Below are positions 33,353-38,888 of a DNA stretch of 38,888 bases, in pieces. Source of the DNA: CAZKFN01 sp964552035. Lineage in GTDB: Bacteria > Bacteroidota > Bacteroidia > Flavobacteriales_E > Vicingaceae. Location of the stretch: the NCBI GenBank assembly GCA_964552035.1, contig CAZKFN010000013.1, positions 1-38,888 of the forward strand, in the 5' to 3' direction. Below the pieces are notes generated by a model. It made no database searches and had not been told where the DNA came from. It saw only the letters and a list, made by a program, of their open reading frames with translations. Every line of letters starts with the position of its first letter. Position 1 is the stretch's first letter. The position numbers were made by a program, and so were the translations under genes.

Positions 33353-36300
33353 ATGGAAACTAAACTAAGCTCAACAGCACAATATTCAATATTGATTCTA
33401 TTTTTTTTAGCAGCTTTCTTATATCAAAACAACTTAAAGGCAGAAGAATTTGCTCCTCCAATAAATGGAAGCATCTTTGTCTGCGAGGGGGATGTTAACG
33501 TTTATACTTATTCTTATAACCCTGCTAATACGTACCAATGGTCCGTAATTGGCGGAACGGGTACTCAAGGAGTTGATGTAGTAAATAATTTATCTACATA
33601 TACCGTGGAATGGGGTTTGGCAGGAAATCCACCTTATACAATTAATTTAACAGTTACACAAAATGGAATTCCAATTGCAAATGAAATTTTAAATGTAATT
33701 ATAGGTACTTCACCTGAACCGCATATTACTTCTAACTTTAGTAGCGATTGTATTGGAGACTCAATTAAACCATCGAGAGGACCTATACTCAGTTGTGATG
33801 TTGTTTGTGAATTTACAGATGTAACTTATACTACAGATTTTAATTCTGGAAGCCAATACGAGTGGACGGTAATTGGAAACTATAGCAATGTAAGTGGTGC
33901 TAACACTAATGAAGCTGTAGTTAGTTGGACCGGACCAGGGCAAGCTCTAGTGATTGTTAAGGAAACTAATTTATACGGTTGTGAGGGTTTTGATACAGTG
34001 TGTATAGAAATTGTTGAAAAGCCTGAGTCAAAATTTAAAGTAGTTCAAGCGCAAACGGTGATAAGTAGTTCTAATTCTAATTTTGCTCCTGTAATAGAAA
34101 TTTGTAAAGGTTCAAATGTGTGTTTTGACGACCTATCTCAAGGAGCTTCAGCTTGGTTTTGGGATTTTGGAAATGGGGGAACTTCTACGGATCAAAATCC
34201 TTGTCAAGTTTTTGACCAACCCGGTGGTTATTTAACCAGGCAAATTGTCGAAAATAATTGTGGATGTAGAGATACTTCTTACTTGTGGGTGAAAGTGTTA
34301 GAAAATGAAGGGCCAGAAATAGTGTGCAACAATGTAGTGTGCGGAAGCGGAGTATTTTCTTATCAAGCTATTTTACCTTCTGCTTCATGCAGTAATGTAC
34401 ATTATGAATGGCACATTTCTAACAACGGTTTTATAGTTGGGCATAATGGAACGGCAAACAGCCAAACCAGTCATTCCGTTAGTGGAAGTAACATTACGAG
34501 TATTGAAATTGATTGGCAATCTGGACCTAATGGTACCATTAGCCTTAGCGTAACAGGATGTGATGAGGTTTGTTCTTCTGTTACAACTCTTGAGATTCCA
34601 ATTATTCCTCCTACAATTGATATCGTTGGAGATAGCGTATTGTGTTTATATGAAAAAGGGAAATTTGAGGTTCCTTGTTATCCAGGTGCAAAATACACAT
34701 GGATTGTTGATGGGGTAATTCAAAGTTCTACAACTTCTGAATTGAGCTATTCTTTTAATACTTCAGGAGATCATGAAGTTATTGTGAAATACGAAAATAA
34801 ATTATTGTCTTGTATGGGTGAATCTAACGTGTTTAAAGTTAGAGTTCTAAATGAATTTAATGCTACAGGAGATAAGATGATTTGCGAAGGTACGACAGCT
34901 ACTTTTAATTCTATGCCTAATAGTTTATTGAATTGGGAAGTAGTGGATGCCAATAATACCTTGGTAGATAATGCGACTTCTACAAGTACTTTTACTACGA
35001 TTTCAACTTTAAGCCCTGGAACCTATGGGGTATATGCTTATGATGCTTCTTCACCAAGGTTATTTTGTAATGAGCAAGTTACTTTATTGTTGGAGGTGAT
35101 TGAAACTCCTACAACGGCTACTACGATTAACGGGCCAATAGAAGTTTGTGTTGGTGAAGCTGCAGTTTATCACGCGGTTTCTTCTTCTTCTGATTATTAT
35201 TTGGAGTGGGAGATTAACAATGGGGGTACACTAACTACTTCAAATGGGAATTCAGTTTCTGTTATTTGGGGTAGTGGAACAAAAAGCATTACTTTATATC
35301 AAGTTTCTAAAGGAGGTGATTGTAAATCTGATCCGTACACTATTAACATCAATGATAAACCCATTCCTTCTATTAGCATTACAGGAGATAATTCCGTTTG
35401 TGGAAATACTAATTCTTCTACACCTCATATTTATCAAACTACTGCAAATCTAGATGCTTATGAATGGAGTATTTCTCCTGCTACAGCCGGAAGTGTCATT
35501 AGTGGACAGAATACCAACAGTATTTCTGTAGTATGGAATAATTATACTGGTTTTGCAGATGTTAGTTTAAAGCCAACAGTTTGTAGTAATACTTCTCAAA
35601 CTGTAAACTTTCAAGTGGAAGTAAAAACACCTACTTTATCTATTTCAGGTCCGGATGTGGTTTGTCAAGATGCACCTTCAGCTTGGAATGCAAGCTTTGA
35701 CATAGGAAATGGGACAAATTACAGTTGGGAGATTAAAGAATTTGGCGGTTCTACAACTGTTGCTAATGGAAATGGTAGTACGGTAAATTATAATTTTCCT
35801 AATCACAGTGGTTCTTTTGTTGTAATTGTAAAAGCCAATAATTGTAATGGGCAATATACAGCTTCAAAAGCCATAGTAGTTAATCCTAAGCCAGTAGCCA
35901 ATTTGACATACAACGGAATTATTGAATGTATTGACGACCATAGTGTGGATTTAATTTTAAGCATGCAAAATCCTTCTAACTTTACCTATACTTGGTATAA
36001 AAATGGAAATCCTATAAATCCTCAACCAGGTACAACTTATACTATAGGGAATAACGCTGCTGATGCTGGAAACTATTGGGTGGAGGTAGTCGATGTTAAC
36101 GGCTGTGTTGCTCTAACAGATACCTTAACGGCAAAAGTTTGCCAAGGTGGTGGACCAAGTTGTACGCCAAACGGAGCTACAGCCAGCTTTACTTATAGCG
36201 TAGCTACAAATTCCCCAAATCCATCTTGTACACAAATTAGTTTTACAGAAACCATTTCACAACCCACCAATAACATTACTTGGTATTATAATGGAAATGT

Positions 36301-38593
36301 GATTGCTACAGGTAGTAATCCTACATATACTGTTGCAGCTAGTGGAGTATATCCCATAATATTAGTGGCAAATTTTGGTCCTAATTATTGTGCAGTAGTG
36401 GATACACAAACCGTAATTGTTCCCGTTGTTTCAGATTTTGAGATTAATGTGGAATGTAGCTCTAATGGTTTAAATGTTGACTTTCTCAATACTTCGGATG
36501 TAGTGATTCATCCTTTAAGCACTTTTAATCACCAATGGAATGTATACGACATTAACAATACTTTGGTAACATCTTCTACTTCCCTAAACTTTATGAATGT
36601 TACAGGATTGATTGGAGGAGAGGATTACATGATTAGCTTAACAGAGACTAAAAGTTACAATTATCATGGACAAAGTGTAAATGCCAATTGTACACACACA
36701 ATTTACTTTACTATGCCGGAGGAAGTGGATGCAGATTTTAGCATTAGCGATCCTATAGTTTGTGAAGGAAATATTGTAGAATTTACCGATCAATCTGTGG
36801 GAAATATTGCCTCTTGGGAATGGGATTTTGGAGACAACTCCTCTATACTTTCTCAAAACCCTACTAAAACCTATGCCGCTGTAAATAGCAATTTTCAAAA
36901 CTTTAATGTTAATTTGGTAGTAGTAGACGAATATGGCTGTACCGATAACCTTACTAAGCCTGTAGAGGTAAGAAGAAATAACATTGATGGAACGATTTCA
37001 ATTAATCCCTCCACACCAATTTGTCCTACTTCTTTTGCTACCTTGACTTTTAACAATACTACTTCACCCAGTTCAGCACCTTATAGTTACTTATGGAGCA
37101 ATAATGCAACAACAGTTAGTATGATGGTTAATCAGACCTCAACAAATTATATTTCTGTTACTGATCAATATGGGTGTAATAAATCTTTTGGACCTGCAGC
37201 GGTTAAGGTGGAAGATATTCCAACCCCCGTTATCAGTGGTGATAAGAATCACTGTATGGGAGGTAATGTTTATTTATCTGCACATTATGGAGATAATTAT
37301 ACCTATCAATGGTTGATAAAATACCCGACTTCAACTTCCTTTATCCCCTTAAGTTCAAGTACTTCCTCTGTAACCGTTTATAATTTATTTCAAACGGGAA
37401 CTTATGAGGTAAAAGTTGTAATTACCGATCCGGTAAGCAATTGTACTAAAGAATCTCAAGTGTTTACTTTTACAGTACATACTCCTCCAGTTGTTCCTTA
37501 TGTGGTAAGCAATCCAACACCTGCTTGTCCTAATAATCCGGTAACTTTAATGGTATTAAACTCTCAGGATTATGTACATATTTCATGGAGTACGGGAGAT
37601 GTAGGAATGACAGCTACAGCTTTATCAGCTGGGATTTATGTGGCTACAGGGACTGATATCAATGGATGCAAAAGTCAAAGTTTTATACAAGTGCATGATT
37701 TACCTGATTTTTGCACCTTTATGTGTGGATGTTATTCAGATTGTATAGCTCCAGGAGATACCTTCTTTTTTCCTGGTGTGGAAGGAGATTATGCAGAATG
37801 GAGATGGGAAGAGTTGGTTGGTGGAAATTGGATGACCGTTCAATCTGGTAATGGTATGGTTGAAGATTATATCGTAACTACACAAACTTCTGTGACCATT
37901 AGATTATACCTTAAAACTTATTACGGTTGTGAGGATTATTCTTGTGCAGCTGATTTAGACATTAGCATTTGTGAAAAGCCATGTGAAGGTAAGGCGGCTA
38001 TGAAAAGAATTGATTGTTTTACAGATCGCGAGGGGCATGCTTCCTATAAGTTTTCAGCAGATGTTTATTTTGATCCTTTTGGAATGCCTTGCAAGGAATT
38101 TTACATTGCTATTATTCCACCTTTTGGCAGCATAGACTTAGCTTCACCTAATCCAGTTCATCCAGGTTTAAATACTTTTACTGGCATATGGAATACCAAT
38201 CAAACCTTTATACCTGGAGGAGAATATTGCTTTGATATTGTCATTACCAACGGGTGTGATAAATCTTCATGCGTGATAGAGAAGTTCTGCTTTAGAGTTC
38301 CTCCTTGTGGAAATAGAGAACCCAATGGCATTGAGGATCATCAAATGAAGGATGATTTTATCCATATCTATCCTAATCCTTCCAATGGAAATGTAACCAT
38401 TGAAAGCACTTTGTCAAAAACACATGAAATACGGGTATATACAACACAAGGGAAATTGGTGCATGATGAAAGAGTTAACTTTAGTGTTTCTTCTAAACAT
38501 AAATTGGAGTTACATCATCTAAGTAGGGGGATTTACTTTGTTCAATGTATAACTGATGGCGCTATGGAAACTAAGAAAATAATTATAAAGTAA
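33353..38593 (+). CDS. Giant multi-domain PKD/Ig-like T9SS-exported protein
   Basis: This 1746-residue surface protein has a signal peptide (about 1-30, ending LKAEE). It then has a chain of about 12-15 beta-sandwich modules of PKD or Ig type. Two canonical PKD domains show WFWDFGNGGTSTDQNPC (about 267) and WEWDFGDNSSILSQNPT (about 1153). Between them lie modules with a recurring pattern: G-x-x-x-V-C near the start, then Y-x-W-x-I and a final V-x-V strand, often with two cysteines. A Cys-rich segment (about 1450-1560) precedes the T9SS type A sorting domain (about 1668-1746, HIYPNPSNGNV, VYTTQGKLV, LSRGIYFVQC). Such proteins often act as adhesins or sheath proteins, but no ligand can be named. 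A strong terminator follows. Confidence 0.9.
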   Translation: METKLSSTAQYSILILFFLAAFLYQNNLKAEEFAPPINGSIFVCEGDVNVYTYSYNPANTYQWSVIGGTGTQGVDVVNNLSTYTVEWGLAGNPPYTINLTVTQNGIPIANEILNVIIGTSPEPHITSNFSSDCIGDSIKPSRGPILSCDVVCEFTDVTYTTDFNSGSQYEWTVIGNYSNVSGANTNEAVVSWTGPGQALVIVKETNLYGCEGFDTVCIEIVEKPESKFKVVQAQTVISSSNSNFAPVIEICKGSNVCFDDLSQGASAWFWDFGNGGTSTDQNPCQVFDQPGGYLTRQIVENNCGCRDTSYLWVKVLENEGPEIVCNNVVCGSGVFSYQAILPSASCSNVHYEWHISNNGFIVGHNGTANSQTSHSVSGSNITSIEIDWQSGPNGTISLSVTGCDEVCSSVTTLEIPIIPPTIDIVGDSVLCLYEKGKFEVPCYPGAKYTWIVDGVIQSSTTSELSYSFNTSGDHEVIVKYENKLLSCMGESNVFKVRVLNEFNATGDKMICEGTTATFNSMPNSLLNWEVVDANNTLVDNATSTSTFTTISTLSPGTYGVYAYDASSPRLFCNEQVTLLLEVIETPTTATTINGPIEVCVGEAAVYHAVSSSSDYYLEWEINNGGTLTTSNGNSVSVIWGSGTKSITLYQVSKGGDCKSDPYTININDKPIPSISITGDNSVCGNTNSSTPHIYQTTANLDAYEWSISPATAGSVISGQNTNSISVVWNNYTGFADVSLKPTVCSNTSQTVNFQVEVKTPTLSISGPDVVCQDAPSAWNASFDIGNGTNYSWEIKEFGGSTTVANGNGSTVNYNFPNHSGSFVVIVKANNCNGQYTASKAIVVNPKPVANLTYNGIIECIDDHSVDLILSMQNPSNFTYTWYKNGNPINPQPGTTYTIGNNAADAGNYWVEVVDVNGCVALTDTLTAKVCQGGGPSCTPNGATASFTYSVATNSPNPSCTQISFTETISQPTNNITWYYNGNVIATGSNPTYTVAASGVYPIILVANFGPNYCAVVDTQTVIVPVVSDFEINVECSSNGLNVDFLNTSDVVIHPLSTFNHQWNVYDINNTLVTSSTSLNFMNVTGLIGGEDYMISLTETKSYNYHGQSVNANCTHTIYFTMPEEVDADFSISDPIVCEGNIVEFTDQSVGNIASWEWDFGDNSSILSQNPTKTYAAVNSNFQNFNVNLVVVDEYGCTDNLTKPVEVRRNNIDGTISINPSTPICPTSFATLTFNNTTSPSSAPYSYLWSNNATTVSMMVNQTSTNYISVTDQYGCNKSFGPAAVKVEDIPTPVISGDKNHCMGGNVYLSAHYGDNYTYQWLIKYPTSTSFIPLSSSTSSVTVYNLFQTGTYEVKVVITDPVSNCTKESQVFTFTVHTPPVVPYVVSNPTPACPNNPVTLMVLNSQDYVHISWSTGDVGMTATALSAGIYVATGTDINGCKSQSFIQVHDLPDFCTFMCGCYSDCIAPGDTFFFPGVEGDYAEWRWEELVGGNWMTVQSGNGMVEDYIVTTQTSVTIRLYLKTYYGCEDYSCAADLDISICEKPCEGKAAMKRIDCFTDREGHASYKFSADVYFDPFGMPCKEFYIAIIPPFGSIDLASPNPVHPGLNTFTGIWNTNQTFIPGGEYCFDIVITNGCDKSSCVIEKFCFRVPPCGNREPNGIEDHQMKDDFIHIYPNPSNGNVTIESTLSKTHEIRVYTTQGKLVHDERVNFSVSSKHKLELHHLSRGIYFVQCITDGAMETKKIIIK

Positions 38594-38619
38594 GGGAATA
38601 GCAATAAGGATTTATGGTT

Positions 38620-38661
38620 AAAAAAAAGAGTTGAGTTTAATTTCTCAACTCTTTTTTTTTT
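38620..38661 (+). terminator. Terminator of the giant T9SS gene
   Basis: A 15-bp stem (38621-38635 with 38644-38658, core GAGTTGAG-CTCAACTC) has an 8-nt loop and ends in a run of about ten Ts. It begins 28 bp after the stop. Confidence 0.9.
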
Positions 38662-38792
38662 AAGGATAAAGTTTTTGATACAATTAAAAGTTTATGGATA
38701 ATTATGTGGTGTTAATTCAAACTCATTTTGTGTTGTGCTTTAAGGATTCTATTCGTATATTAAACAGTAAGAAAAAGCATTGCGCCCAAAGA

Positions 38793-38829
38793 TAAAAACC
38801 TCCTAAGATAATCACCTAGGAGGTTTTTA
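38793..38829 (-). terminator. Terminator of a gene beyond the right edge
   Basis: A perfect 13-bp stem (38793-38805 with 38817-38829, arm TAAAAACCTCCTA) has an 11-nt loop and a T5 tract on both strands. Because the plus-strand gene already has its own terminator, this one probably serves a minus-strand gene ending at about 38851. Confidence 0.7.
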
Positions 38830-38850
38830 ATTACTTTTTGTTGCAAAACC

Positions 38851-38888
38851 TTATGGAATTAAATATTCATAAGTTGATTGTAAACCTA
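38851..38888 (-). CDS. Possible 3' end of a minus-strand gene (partial)
   Basis: Read on the minus strand, the last bases give eleven codons, GLQSTYEYLIP, then TAA at 38851-38853. The stop lies 21 bp before a strong terminator. The other two frames stop earlier. Only the extreme C-terminus is visible, so the product cannot be named. Confidence 0.3.
   Translation of the reverse strand, partial: GLQSTYEYLIP

Overview
The window is AT-rich chromosomal DNA from a member of the Bacteroidota, most likely a Flavobacteriales-like lineage. The evidence is a type IX secretion system (T9SS) Plug protein (DUF5103), two large secreted proteins with T9SS C-terminal sorting domains, a DUF4294 protein, a pRiA4b/TnpR-like protein next to miaA, Bacteroidota-type -7 promoter elements (TAnnTTTG), and few Shine-Dalgarno sequences. 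I see no tRNA or rRNA gene, CRISPR array, insertion sequence or prophage.

Layout. (1) 243-1460, minus: two tandem paralogous lipoproteins ending at a clear terminator. (2) 1733-3106, minus: the T9SS Plug protein, divergent from (3) 3294-9263, plus: a complete nqrABCDEF operon for the Na+-translocating NADH:quinone oxidoreductase, closed by a terminator. (4) 9659-11869, minus: a bifunctional class A penicillin-binding protein. (5) 12120-15915, minus: a compact five-gene cluster, read from the right as TsaC/YrdC-type tRNA t6A enzyme, CCA-adding enzyme family protein, pRiA4b-like acidic protein, MiaA and a TPR protein, closed by a terminator. It is centred on tRNA maturation. (6) 15989-20102, plus: a DUF4294 exported protein, a membrane-anchored glutamate-synthase-domain protein, an exported DsrE-like protein with a TlpA-like thioredoxin, and an NADPH-dependent FMN reductase family protein. 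(7) 20420-22285, plus: a T9SS cargo protein, then a 685-bp intergenic region with several perfect inverted repeats. (8) 22971-29026, plus: a tight operon of topoisomerase IV subunits parE-parC, a rhomboid protease and a class IV aminotransferase. It converges on yqgE, whose likely terminator lies inside the aminotransferase gene. (9) 30178-32066, plus: pdxH and a family 2 glycosyltransferase, converging on two minus-strand genes (a DUF6495-like protein and an acyl-CoA thioesterase). (10) 33353-38593, plus: a 1746-residue multi-domain PKD/Ig-like T9SS cargo protein followed by a strong terminator. The right edge probably holds the last codons of a minus-strand gene with its own terminator.

Most of the window is housekeeping: sodium-motive respiration, cell wall synthesis, tRNA modification, chromosome decatenation and B6 metabolism. 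The accessory features are the two large secreted proteins, the small exported sulfur/redox pair and the hairpin-rich spacer upstream of parE. I did not find a convincing new multi-gene system. The least explained parts are the hairpin-rich spacer, the exported DsrE-TlpA pair, the very short apparent 5' leaders of several genes, and the giant secreted protein with a tandem repeat in its leader.
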